Of a stretch of 64,000 nucleotides of DNA, positions 22,178-33,470 are shown piece by piece. Numbering within the stretch: the first letter of the stretch is position 1; each line of letters begins with the position of its first letter. The DNA is taken from contig OZ316892.1 of NCBI GenBank assembly GCA_973895155.1, positions 11,408,001-11,472,000 of the forward strand, in the 5' to 3' direction. The notes under the pieces are model-generated. The model worked only from the letters and a program-made list of their open reading frames with translations. It was not told the DNA's origin and searched no databases. A program made the position numbers and the translations under genes. Source of the stretch: Marsupella aquatica (Eukaryota > Marchantiophyta).

Positions 22178-23222
22178 CACCACGCCCGGGCGTTGTGTTC
22201 GAATATGGTCAAAACAGGGACTTTAGGCAAAAAAGACGTTTTCACTCAAACAGAGCGCCATATTAACACAACGCCCGGGTGCTGTGTTCAAAATTGACTT
22301 TGTGTTTGAAAATGTGCACATTCAAGTGACTATAGGAGAAAGGTAACCGGGTTGCAACTACTATCCGTTACTTTAAAATCGTCTAACACATCTACTTTTT
22401 TAACTTACGAAATCCATTGTCCTTTGAGAAATGTAAGCTAATTTCAAAATCCTTCATTCTTGGAGAAGTGTGCGCTGTTTCCAAAATGTTGAGAGCAATC
22501 CGGAAGTATCTATATATCCTTCTACTATATGAACTTTTGACAAACTTTCACATCAACCTCTGACTGATGCCACGACGTCTCGTCAAAGAAACCCATAGTG
22601 CGGCCTACGTGCATAATTAGGTCTGACTACTCACTTCTCTATTTTCAATTTTCCATTGCCTTCAAGATCAAGGCACTCAAATAGAAACAAAGTAGTCTCA
22701 CGTACATTCCACACTGCATGAAGAAAGATTAAATAATTATAGAAATGAGCAAATTGGCCATAGTAAACCGAACAATTGTGAAAAGTGGACAAATATGTTT
22801 TACTAAGTGATAATAGTACACTTGGTATGTATGGTTTGTCAGGTTTTATTTTCTATTGCAAATTTGATTTCTCCCCGTGTGTAATTTCAGTGGTTCAATT
22901 ATTTAGCTACACATCCTTTGAATGAGCAAATATTGTTGGGAAGTCAAAAAACCAAAACTTGAACACACTCCTCTCTAACACACATAACTTTTTGCATATC
23001 ATTCCTTCTTACACTTTACATGCATCTCACAATGCCAATCTTCAAGCACATTACCTTAGATTTGAACACAACGCCACATTTCAAACACAGTGTCACAAGG
23101 TCCAAAAAATGGAAACATTGATTTCAAACTCGAACACAGCGCCCTGGGCGCTATATTCGAATAGAGCGCCCCTTGGCTCACTATTTGAATGTAGCGCCCG
23201 GGCCTTGTGTTTGGGGGAAGAT
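22178..23222. repeat. Field of palindromic CCCGGG/TTCGAATA motifs
   Basis: Repeated variants of AACACAGCGCCCGGGCGCTG and TATTCGAATAGAGCGCCCC occur around 22190, 22275, 23130, 23160 and 23200, in both orientations, in otherwise AT-rich DNA. A related field lies at 49410-49780. The shared order (GTCACA..G.CCAAAAAA, then GAACACA..CCCTGGG, then GTGTTTGG.GGAAG) indicates a dispersed repeat family. No gene is seen. Confidence 0.6.
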
Positions 23223-23229
23223 GGTAGTC

Positions 23230-24190
23230 AATGTACCTAGGTACAGTACTTTGTGATTCATAGAGGAGTACATTACCTTTGTTCCCTTTTAATTTTCTGT
23301 TCTATTGGGAGGGGCTCTTATTTGGGTGACAGCTGTTGATCCATAAACCATAAACCTTGTAAACTTTATAACCAGCGACATCTAAGCTCCACTGGATCAA
23401 ATATTAAAATAGTCTTTGCATGGTTGAAGAGTCTGACATTCTCAGCAAGTGAATGGAATATAGGAAACTTAGGCACCTAATAAAAAACTAAGGAAATGAA
23501 AATATTAAAGGCGTTAGAAAAATGACTAAATTCTAAATAATACATGGCAAAAGCATTGATTAGAGAAGATTGACATAAAAATACTTTGCAAGCAATTTGA
23601 ATAAGACAAGATAGCAAAAGAGTGTCCTACCATATAGCAGCCTGTACACATTGGGTTCTATACATGTGCCTATTGGTTTTGTGTTTATGGTTTTGTCAAC
23701 AGACATGCTTGGTGGACTGGACTCTCTGCTAGTAAAAGTTTCCTTGATCAGCCTCCACAACATGTTTTTTACCGGTCTACCTCATCTTAATGTGCCCTAC
23801 AAGATGTTTATGTAAGTGGTCTTCAAAAGTGAGATTATGGGATACAAGGATTATACTGGGTAAATAGTGACTAGCCCTTGAATCACAAACCCTGCTCAGT
23901 TTCACAATGATTGTGACCGGTTGCACCATAGGGCCTGCACAGTGGTCATTGTTGGGATGGGCCGCTCATTGGTCCAAACTATGAGATAAGGGTAATCACA
24001 TGTGAAGACAGTCATTTGAATGCCTTCTGTTTTGTAAACTAAAATTTATGTTTTTCTCCATTCGGTCTTTCAAAGATTCAAGGTTTTCCTAGTTCCTATA
24101 TATGGGGTTTTCATGAGGCGTGTGTTCTGCAAGAGACTCCATAGTGTGTGTGGGTTCTGCCACATTTGATAGTAGTGCTAGTACTAATGT
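23230..24190. other. Stretch with no recognisable feature
   Basis: AT-rich, short open frames only, no repeat structure or RNA gene that I can identify. Confidence 0.4.
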
Positions 24191-24194
24191 CCAG

Positions 24195-24620
24195 AGTGAG
24201 GTGAGGACACTTTACTGATATGCACATTGAGGTGAGAACACAATGTCAATTGATGATTCTAGTCTTCATCTTTGGCATAGAGGGGGTGTCTGTGAGGTGA
24301 ACATTTCTGATCACGACATGCAACCACCAAGCAGATGAAGCTGTAGCAATGACCACTTGACTTAGCTTAGACCAAAGTGACACAAGTTAGGGTAGAAACA
24401 CAACAATTAGCAATTGCAAATTTACTTGAATTGAATATATTGAAGTACGCAATGACATTGTACTCCAACAATTTTGAATTACTGAATTTTGGAATTTACT
24501 TGAAATGAAGATATTGAAATATGCAATGGCATTGTACTCCAACAATTTTGAATTACTCAGTTTTGAAAGCCATGTGAATTCTCATGTGCAATGTGCCATC
24601 TACCCTCACTCGAGCTGCTT
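24195..24620 (+). mobile_element. Internally deleted relic of the same MULE family
   Basis: 24208-24330 aligns with the start of the MULE transposase region at about 5806-5930 (ATATGCACATTGA.GT, TTTGGC.T.GAGGGG, TGTCTGTGAGGTG.ACATT). 24340-24620 aligns with the 3' part of the RNase H1-domain gene and the DNA just after it (GTAGCAATGA, TTGACTTAG, TAGCAATTGCAA.TTT, GCATTGTACTCCAACAATTT). The intervening 4.7 kb is missing. The last part is itself locally duplicated. No TIR or target duplication was found. Confidence 0.7.
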
Positions 24621-24944
24621 GGGTGAGCACAAACTAGTCTTGTTGAAGAAAATGCTAAGTTTGATCATATATCTGGGTTTCTCTATAGTAGTTCCTTTGA
24701 ATACATTTTGATGCATGGTTGTAGAGAAACCTAAGTTGGGGTCTAGGCTTGGGGTCTAGGCTTTCTAGAGTGAAGCCTTTAGAAAGTAACCTAGTAGGGG
24801 TCCCACCAAATTTTTGTCCATGAAAAGAAGAATGTATGTATCTCAAAAAGATGAACATCCCTAATGATTTTTGTCATCATGACTATTCACATTCAAAGAA
24901 CAGGCACTTGTGGCCAACTCGCATGTAAGCGGCCCTACCCTTTG

Positions 24945-25401
24945 TGTTGGGTATTTACTCTTACGTCTAGGTTAGGTATGACGTGGTTGGTACAACAACG
25001 TGGGTTGGTACAACTACGTGGTTAGGTACAACTACGTGATTAGGTACAACTATGTGGTTAGGTACAACTACGTGATTAGGTACAACTATGTGGTTAGGTA
25101 CAACTACGTGATTAGGTACAACTATGTGGTTAGGTACAACTAAGTTGCACACTATATCATAAGAGGCATGTGTGCTTGGAGAGGTAGAACCAAGGCTCAT
25201 TGTTATGGAGCCACTTGAGAGATAGGGAGAGCTTACACTGTGGAGACTCGGTATAGCCGACGGGCTTAGAGTTCAGTAAAGCTCTCTTGTGTGTTCCCGT
25301 GGACGTAGCCTCAAGGAGGTGAACCACGTATCTCTTGTGTCGACTATTGTGCGTTGGATGGTTCATGGGCTTGCCGTTGCGATCGTCGTCTATGCTCAAC
25401 A
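24945..25401 (+). repeat. Copia 5' LTR (457 bp)
   Basis: Contains an 18-bp minisatellite alternating GTGGTTAGGTACAACTAC and GTGATTAGGTACAACTAT (about 25017-25142). It has one 36-bp dimer more than the 3' LTR. Confidence 0.96.
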
Positions 25402-25403
25402 AT

Positions 25404-25415
25404 TGGTATCAGAGC
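25404..25415 (+). other. Copia primer-binding site
   Basis: TGGTATCAGAGC, complementary to the 3' end of plant initiator tRNA-Met, two bases after the 5' LTR. Confidence 0.93.
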
Positions 25416-26555
25416 ATGCTTGGGAGGTGACGTGTGTTCGTGACGGGATTTCATGACGGTTTTTCCAGCGTTGAGTGTTGGTGGATTTTCCAGAGTTCCA
25501 TCGCATGGAACTTGGAGTTTATGGGCTCAACGGATAGATCAGGACAAGAGCTTTCTAACGGTGTGAAGAAATCGTTGAACGGAGCTCGTGGTGCAGAGAG
25601 ATCTAAGTTTTCGTCGTTCTGGATTTTGTGAAGAAAGTTGGCAATCGACTCGGAGGGAGAAGCGTCAAGTGTTTTGACTCAACGGAGAGATTGAGGCAAG
25701 ACGATTGTTTTTGAGTCCGGGATTGGCTCTTTGATGCAAAGAGGAAGGCTAAGCAAAATCAATTACCTTGTTGGACTTGGTGACGGCACCAAGTGCAATT
25801 GATCAACATTCGTTGTTGACAAGGTACCATTTTTTTCTCTTTGAAAAACTGATTCGAAATTGGCTATGGCAATTGAGAGAAATCTGTCATCTTTACCAAT
25901 TTTTTTCTCCCTCGTTCTTTCCTCGTTTTGGGTGCTTCTTATATCGATCTTCATCGCCTCGGAGTCTAGTTTCCAAATCTGAAATCGGATCTTGATTTCG
26001 TCAAAACCTGAGTGAGATATCTTGCGTTTGGTGTCGAGGGGTACATTCTGCCATGTGTATTTTCTGCGCGCGCGACCAGATTTCGACGACGAAGGGTGGT
26101 AGGGGGTTTTGGGGGTTCGAGGACACATGTCAGCCCCTCGATTGTTCTTCCAAAATTCCCACAGGGCCTGTACAAGGGTCATAGAATATTCCAAAAAACC
26201 AGAGAGCTATTTTTTGACCGTCCGATAAAGATTTCATCCGCCGAACGGTAACTTTTTTGGTTATTTTTCGGCGAGGTCGTAGCCATTGAAGTTGGCAATG
26301 CAGCGCACCAATCACATCGCAATTCCGACAACGGGTTGTACTTGGTATTTCGGTTATTCCCTGAGGTGGTCAAAACGGGGGAGTTTCCCAAGGTTTTACC
26401 CACCTCGACCGAAATTTGAATAACTTTTCCGTCAAATTTTGATTTTGATTTTGGTTTTCAGTATTGGACTCCTAGCTTTGTGGGCTACGCGGCGATGTTG
26501 AGTTTCGAGTTTTTTGAGAAGTTGTGAAAAACAACATTTTTTGTGACTTTCTCAT
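25416..26555 (+). other. Copia 5' leader
   Basis: About 1.1 kb of untranslated sequence between the primer-binding site and the gag ATG at 26556. No domain is recognised; it would hold packaging and dimerisation signals. Confidence 0.6.
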
Positions 26556-29500
26556 ATGAGTGATTCGGAGGAGTTTTTCGAAGACGTGGAACTTGAAGCA
26601 CGAGGATCACCGCAGAGGTTTCAGGGGCAGAGAGAGGAGCAGGAGGAAGAGCACGTGACACCGATACCATCACCGGTGCGGCGTGTGGTGGAGGAAGCAG
26701 TACTACTACCGGAGCTCACGGTAAAGAAGAAGATGGGGACTTTCAAGCTTGGGGGACCCAAGTATGAAGTGACAAAGTATGATGGGCGCTCTGACTACTT
26801 GCTATGGGAGAAGCAGGTGAAGGGAGTGCTTTATGCGTCAGGGATGGGCCAACTGCTGAGCCCTCGTGAAGACGATGTTGATGAGAAACAATGGGACCGC
26901 ATGCAGGAGCAGGGAGTGTGGTGTGTTACACTCTATCTCATGCCTCCCATCATCAAGCAGTTAGGTGCACATAAGGATTGCATGTCCTTGTTTGCGGAAT
27001 TGCAGAGCAAGTATCACCGCAAGGAGTTGTCGAACCGGCTCTACATTTCCTACAAACTGATGAGTTTCAGGATGAAGGAATCTGGTACGAAGTTGCAAGA
27101 CCATGTGGATGCTTTCAACGACATGGTCGTTGACTTGGAAAACCTTGGGGAGACTTTGAATGATGAGACAAAGGCTCTGCAGCTTCTTAGTTCATTGCCT
27201 CCATCTTACCAGTCCCTATCACGAGTGTTGTTGCATCGTGATAGGGATACCATTTCATACAATGACGTGGTAAGTTCTCTGCTTAGTGATGATCTTCAGC
27301 AGAAGATGCACATCACGTCACAGCCTTCATCATCTGGTGCTGCCCTCAATGTTAACCGTGGGAGGAGTATACAGCGACCAACTGGGGACCGTAGAACCCA
27401 GTTTAGATCTAAATCCAGATCTAAGTCCAAGGGTAAATCCCCTCAGAGGAGGCAGGTGACATGTTGGAAGTGCAACCAAGTTGGACACTTCAAGCGAGAC
27501 TGTAAGGGAAAGGCAGCGGAAACTTCATCGGCAAATGTGGCTAGGGCTGATGGAGAAGCTGATTTACTCAATGATGAGTATGTTTTATGAAGCTGGGGGT
27601 ATGCCCTGTGCACGTCATCTAGGAGAGCAGATGATGTGTGGATTCTTGATTGTGCTTGCTCTTTTCATATTTGTTACATTCGTGAGTTTTTCAGTTCTTA
27701 CTCTATTTCAAACGGTTCAGTTCTGATGGGAAATGATCACTCCTATCAAATTGAGGGAATTGGGTCTGTGAAGATTCAAATGTTTGATGGCGCTGTGCGC
27801 ACAGTGTCCGGAGTCAGGTATGTACCTGGCATGCGTAAGAATCTGATTTCACTCGGTGTGTTGGATTCAAATGGTCATCAATGGAGCGTTATTGATGGTG
27901 AACTTCAAGTCAGGTCGGGAGAGACAGTGATTTTGAAGGGGAGTAGACAAAAGAATTTGTATGTGTTACAGGGCAATACTATATGTGGAGAGGCCAATGT
28001 AACCAAGTCTCACGAGGAGATGACTCAACTGTGGCATTCACGGCTAGGCCACATGAGTGAGAAGGGTTTGGCTATCTTACGGAAGAATGGACTCATTTCT
28101 GATTAGCAATCTTGTAAATTAGAGTTTTGTGAGCATTGCATTCTTGGAAAGCAGCATCGTCGTGCTTTTGGTGTTGGAACTCATCGTTCCAAAGCGGTTC
28201 TTGAGTACATACATAGTGACGTGTGGGGTCCATCCCCGACTCCCTCACACTCTGGAAAGTTGTACTATGTATCATTTATTGATGATTACTCAAGATTTGT
28301 GTGGATTTATTTCATGATGCATAAGTCTGATGTCTTGTCCATTTTTAAGAAGTGGAAGGCCCAGGTGGAGAATCAGACTGGAAACACGATCAAGTGTTTG
28401 GATACAAGGGTGAAGAGTCTGAGGTCAGACAACGGCGGGGAGTACACTTCAATGGAATTTGAAGAGTACTGTTCAGAACAGGGGATAACTCGCCATCTCA
28501 CCACAGTTTATACTCCGCAGCAGAATGGTGTCGCTGAGAGGCTCAATCGGACACTGTTGGAGCGGTCACGGAGTATGTTGAGCCAATCAGGTTTACCACA
28601 AGAATTTTGGGCAGAAGCTGTCAATACCGCAGCTTATTTGGTAAATCTTTCTCCTTCTAGTGCTATCAATTTCAAAACGCCGTTTGAGATGCGCTATAAG
28701 CGGCAAGCAGACTATCATGGCTTGGTAATTTTTGGAAGTGATGCATATGCTCTCACACCAAAGCAGAATAGGACCAAGTTGGATCCTACCTCCAGGAAAT
28801 GTGTTTTTCTTGGGTACCAGAGTGGTGTGAAAGCCTATAGGCTATGGGATCCTATTGCCTGTAAGCTCGTTGTCAGTAGGGATGTTTCCTTCAATGAATC
28901 CAGATTATTAAAGGAGGGGGAGAATACTCAGGTCTCCCGTACTGACAAAGGAAAATCTCCTATCCCGGATCTCGTTGAGGGGGAGATTGGTTATGAGGTG
29001 CATGACCGGAGAGAAGGAGTTGCTCCAATTATGGAGCTGGTTCCTGTGCCAGAGGAACCAGAGGAGTTTGTTGATGCTGGTGAGCAACAAGTGGATGCTA
29101 TTGAGCTTCAAATTGTACCAGCACACGCAGATCAACCGGAGTCATCGGCTAGAAGAACATCTGGTCGCACTGTACGCGCTCCATCAAGGTATGGACAGTG
29201 GGTTGATTCATCTCAACTGCAAGAGGATGATTTTACAGCTGATGATGAGGATGATGCGTTAATTTTGGAAGAAGGAGAACCTTCTTCATTTCATGAGGCA
29301 AGTGCTTCAAAAGAGAAGCAGAAGTGGACTGCAGCAATGCAAACGGAGATGCAGTCACTAAAGGACAACAAAACTTGGGAGCTTGTTAAGCTGCCTAAGG
29401 GTCAGCAAGTGGTGGACAGCAAGTGGATTTACAAGCTGAAGGATAATTCCATAGGAGGTGGATCGAAGGTCTACAAGGCTAGATTGGTAGCAAAGGGATT

Positions 29501-30863
29501 CACACAAGAGAAAGGTGTGGATTACAATGAGGTCTTCTCACCAGTTGCTAAGTACTCTACAATACGACTATTGTGTGTACTTGTTGTAATGTTTGGTCTG
29601 CTCCTAGATCAGATGGATGTTGTTACAGCTTTCCTCTATGGCACATTGGAAGAGGTGATCTTCATGAGACAACCGCTAGGTTTTGTGAAGAGAGGACAGG
29701 AGGAATTGGTTTGCAGATTGCTGAAATCCTTGTATGGGTTGAAGCAGTCACCAAGATAGTGGAACAAGCGGTTTGACGATTGGATTCGGTCACAAGGTTT
29801 TCACAGAAGTGTATTTGACCCTTGTGTGTATTTGAAACCGGTGAAGAATGTTGTCTTTGGGTTCATTATTTTAGTACTTTATGTGGATGACATGCTAATT
29901 GCAGCCAAGGATAGGTCTGAGATTGTTAAGCTCAAGGCACTACTTAGTGCAGAGTTTAAGATGAAGGACTTAGGGCCAGCTAAGAGGATTTTGGGTATGG
30001 AGATCACTAGGGACTTGGAGGCTGACAAGCTATGGTTGACGCATAGCAGTTATGCGAGGAAGGTAATTGCAAGGTTCAACATGGAGAATAGCAAGCCAGT
30101 AAGTACCCCGTTGGCTCCACACTTCAAGTTATCATCAGCGTTCTGTCCTACGGATGACACAGAGAAGGGGTTGATGTCAAAGGTTCCATATGACAAGGCA
30201 GTGGGGAGTCTCATGTATTTGATGACTTGCACTAGACCTGATCTTGCCATGGCTATGGGCAAGGTGAGCAGGTACATGTCGAATCCAGGGAAGGTACACT
30301 GGGAAGCAATGAAGTGGATTATCAGGTACTTGAAGGGTACCGTGGATCATGGTCTTTTATTTGATGCGAATGCAAATAATGCTAAATCATTGATTGGCTA
30401 TGTTGATTCTGACTATGGACAAGATTTGGACCGAAGGAGATCAACAACAGGATACGTGTTCACACTTGGCGGTGGATGCATAAGTTGGAGGTCTACTTTG
30501 CAAAAGTGTATTGCTCAGTCTACTACAGAAGCGGAGTATGTTGCAGCTGCGGAAGCAGCAAAGGAAGCAATTTGGTTGGATAGACTTATCACTGAAATGG
30601 GATTGCCACAGGGGAATGTGAAGCTCCATTGTGATAGTCAAAGTGCGCTCCACCTTGCTGTGAACCAAGTGATGGACAGCAGAGTGAAGCACATTGACGT
30701 CAGATACCATTTTATCAGGCAGGCTGTGTCTGATAATTTGTTTGAGCTAGTCAAGATTGATGGTAAACTCAACCCGGCTGACGCATTTACCAAAGTGATT
30801 CCTTTGGAGAGTTTCTCTAGACACCGTGACGTATTGCAGGTTTTGCAATTGCATCACAAGTAG
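26556..30863 (+). pseudogene. Copia gag-pol polyprotein with three in-frame stops
   Basis: One continuous frame (ATG 26556, final stop 30861-30863) of about 1,435 codons. Gag includes a CCHC nucleocapsid knuckle (CWKCNQVGHFKRDC, about residue 302). Protease reads WILDCACSFHIC, where the usual D(S/T)G triad is D-C-A. Integrase has an HHCC finger (LWHSRLGHM, CEHC) and a DDE core (IHSDVWG, RSDNGGE, NGVAERLNRTL). Reverse transcriptase shows QMDVVTAFL and YVDDM. RNase H shows VDSDYG, STTEAEYVA, HCDSQSA and HIDVRYHF. Stops interrupt it at 27588 (TGA, gag-protease boundary), 28104 (TAG, before the integrase finger) and 29757 (TAG, before YVDDM). With the altered protease triad this copy should be unable to make its own enzymes. 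Confidence 0.95.
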
Positions 30864-31043
30864 AGTTTTCTTAAACATTCATTGTAATTACTGATATATG
30901 CTCTTCCTCATTCCTATGTATTAGGCTACGGCTTAGTTCTGGTTTGCTCTAGTTAGAGAGGGAAACCGGTTTGGTTTCTGTCCAGAACTTCCCGCTGAGG
31001 GATCATATACATTGGCAGTATTACTCTCCCCTAGACCAGAGTC

Positions 31044-31054
31044 AAGGGGAAGAT
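31044..31054 (+). other. Copia polypurine tract
   Basis: AAGGGGAAGAT directly before the 3' LTR, the expected plus-strand priming site. Confidence 0.85.
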
Positions 31055-31475
31055 TGTTGGGTATTTACTCTTACGTCTAGGTTAGGTATGACGTGGTTGG
31101 TACAACAACGTGGGTTGGTACAACTACGTGGTTAGGTACAACTACGTGATTAGGTACAACTATGTGGTTAGGTACAACTACGTGATTAGGTACAACTATG
31201 TGGTTAGGTACAACTAAGTTGCACACTATATCATAAGAGGCATGTGTGCTTGGAGAGGTAGAACCAAGGCTCATTGTTATGGAGCCACTTGAGAGATAGG
31301 GAGAGCTTACACTGTGGAGACTCGGTATAGCCGACGGGCTTAGAGTTCAGTAAAGCTCTCTTGTGTGTTCCCGTGGACGTAGCCTCAAGGAGGTGAACCA
31401 CGTATCTCTTGTGTCGACTATTGTGCGTTGGATGGTTCATGGGCTTGCCGTTGCGATCGTCGTCTATGCTCAACA
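31055..31475 (+). repeat. Copia 3' LTR (421 bp)
   Basis: Identical to the 5' LTR except that it lacks one 36-bp minisatellite dimer. Confidence 0.96.
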
Positions 31476-31480
31476 CTTTG

Positions 31481-33470
31481 CAGCCCTAAAAATGACTCGC
31501 GGCAGTGTATTAGTGCATGAGAGAAAAATGCCGTCACCTCCTCCCCTGCCAGTCCTGACACTCAACTTTCACATAAAACAAATACCCTAAAGTAACACAG
31601 TCATATTGCGACAGTCTGCCATTGCAAGTTTTGCCGTAGTGCACATGACAGGTAGTGAGGACAAATATTGTAATTGTTAATGTACACATTCAATTGTCCT
31701 AAAATGTCGCAAGGGTGACGCAATACACAAGGCCACTCACATGCTAGTTGGCCCTTAGGCTCATATAGTATATTCATGAAATTGAAACATAGTCATTGTA
31801 TTTCCAGGAATCTAGAAAAATCAATGTCACCTCATTAGCGCCATAGGAAGTAAACCATCTACACTAGGGTTCATAATGTATACACCGAGATGATTCCACG
31901 AAAGGCTGCATCTCCAAATACATGTAGTTCATGTTGTTTAAAAATCACCAAAAATCATTTTTAGGGCATCAAGATCCTATGATGGGAAGTAAGTGGAAGA
32001 GCCTCCAGGGGGGGTCTACCCTCCACCTGGTCAAATGAACTGGAGAATTACGGCCAGAATTGGCTAGATTCTCAATTTAGAGTGGCAGCTGCCATTTTCT
32101 TAGTTGCCAAAATTGGCTAGATGCCACTTTGCCCAGGAGTCTCTGCCACTTTTGGCAGCAGGTTCGTTGTGTCCCATTCAGCGTGCGTACACCTAGCCAA
32201 AGACCCACTTAACCAGAATTTAACGGTGATCTCGCAGATCAAATGCTAGAATGGGAAGACGACAAGATAAGAAACATCCTAGCATCCTCTACTGGCCACA
32301 AGGTGACAAGAAAACTCCTTAAAAACTTGTGGAGGAGACAAGAAAAAACCTTAAAAATTAAGCTGGCAGCGTGTGTTTTTATATGTGAACTTTTCCCTCC
32401 CACTTTTGTCGGAGTACGTGTTGGGTACCTTTTCACGTAAAAAGCGTCATTCTCATCATTTGCTGTAAAGGAGCATGTATATAAATGTGCCAAAGGAATA
32501 GGGTCCCAAAAGCAAAGACTCCCAATAAAGGGAGGGAAAAAAACCCCAGAAAAGACCGATGAGGCCCAACCAGCCAAGGGCTACCAAAAGGGAACAACCA
32601 ACCAAAACAAACCACAAGGTGGCCTAGTAGATTAAGCATGTTGTGTGGCGTCAATTCTGTTTGGTAAAGAGTGACGAAATCCGTTTGCTGGGTGTACTGT
32701 CACCTCAAACGTCAATTGTGCAATTGACAATAAAGTAGGTAGAACAGGTAATTGAAAAGGATTACTGTAAAGGAAATTGGACCAGGTTGCGCAGTCTTGT
32801 CCCTCCGTTGCGTCTAAAGCGGTTGTTTAGTGTATCCTTTGAGTGCGGATTACGGCTAGGGAAGTTAAACTTCTATTTTGTATGTACCACGACACCATCG
32901 CAGTCTCGGTGAATGGTGATGCTCTGAATCGGAGGAGATGGCTTTTGCTTTGTACCCAATTGTCATGGAGACGGAAGTCCTGAATTCCGCAGACAGTGCG
33001 GACCGTCGAGCACATTGAGTCTTCAGAGATTACATTCAATCGGTGTTTTCGCGAATTTGTTTGTGCTGAGAGCAATGTGATGATGCCATTAGACTCCGGA
33101 TTAGATTCATCTGCTGGAGCACTGAATATTAATCATATATGCCATTCTGTCACAAGTGCGATCTTCTCGCTGTGCTGTTCGATGCGGTGGAGGCACGTAC
33201 TGATGTTTGTCTGGTTTCCGCTGGAAACAAACGAGTCCAATCATTGTTTGCGTGTTGTGATGTGGACACGCAAATTGAGCAGGTTGATGTCGTGAGGAGC
33301 AAATTGGTTCGCAGGCTAAACATGCATTCTAAGGCCAGCATCAGGAGGAGACCACGTGCACCGCGCAAGAGGCTAAGCAGAATTAATCGACTCGGGTTTT
33401 GAGTTCTCGTTGAAGTGGATGTGGAGAAGCAACAGCAAGAGCACCATATTGAATTAATTTACAGGCGGCA
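31481..33470. other. Intergenic DNA and probable 5' region of the ABCC gene
   Basis: About 32070-32370 holds a copy of the dispersed sequence also seen near 4790 and 41630. From about 33139 to 33402 an 87-codon open frame, ending 68 bases before the ABCC start, encodes a basic Arg-rich tail. It may be an upstream ORF in the leader or may be chance. No RNA gene is seen. Confidence 0.4.

Larger units (their letters stand above)
24945..31475 (+). mobile_element. Ty1/Copia LTR retrotransposon, recent insertion
   Basis: LTRs lie at 24945-25401 and 31055-31475, both beginning TGTTGGG and ending CAACA. The 5-bp target duplication CTTTG flanks the element at 24940-24944 and 31476-31480. The primer-binding site TGGTATCAGAGC follows the 5' LTR (initiator tRNA-Met) and a purine tract AAGGGGAAGAT precedes the 3' LTR. 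The domain order gag, protease, integrase, reverse transcriptase, RNase H defines the Copia superfamily. The LTRs are identical apart from one 36-bp repeat unit, so the insertion is young, yet the coding frame has three stops. Confidence 0.97.

Noticed and set aside
24967-25200. VVVPNHIVVPNHVVVPNH repeat protein (again at 31077-31274)
   Set aside because: Frame through the 18-bp minisatellite in the Copia LTRs; not a gene.
26556-30863. A functional recoding system in the Copia polyprotein
   Set aside because: The third stop has no leaky context and the protease triad is lost, so simple inactivation is more likely; readthrough is kept only as an alternative.
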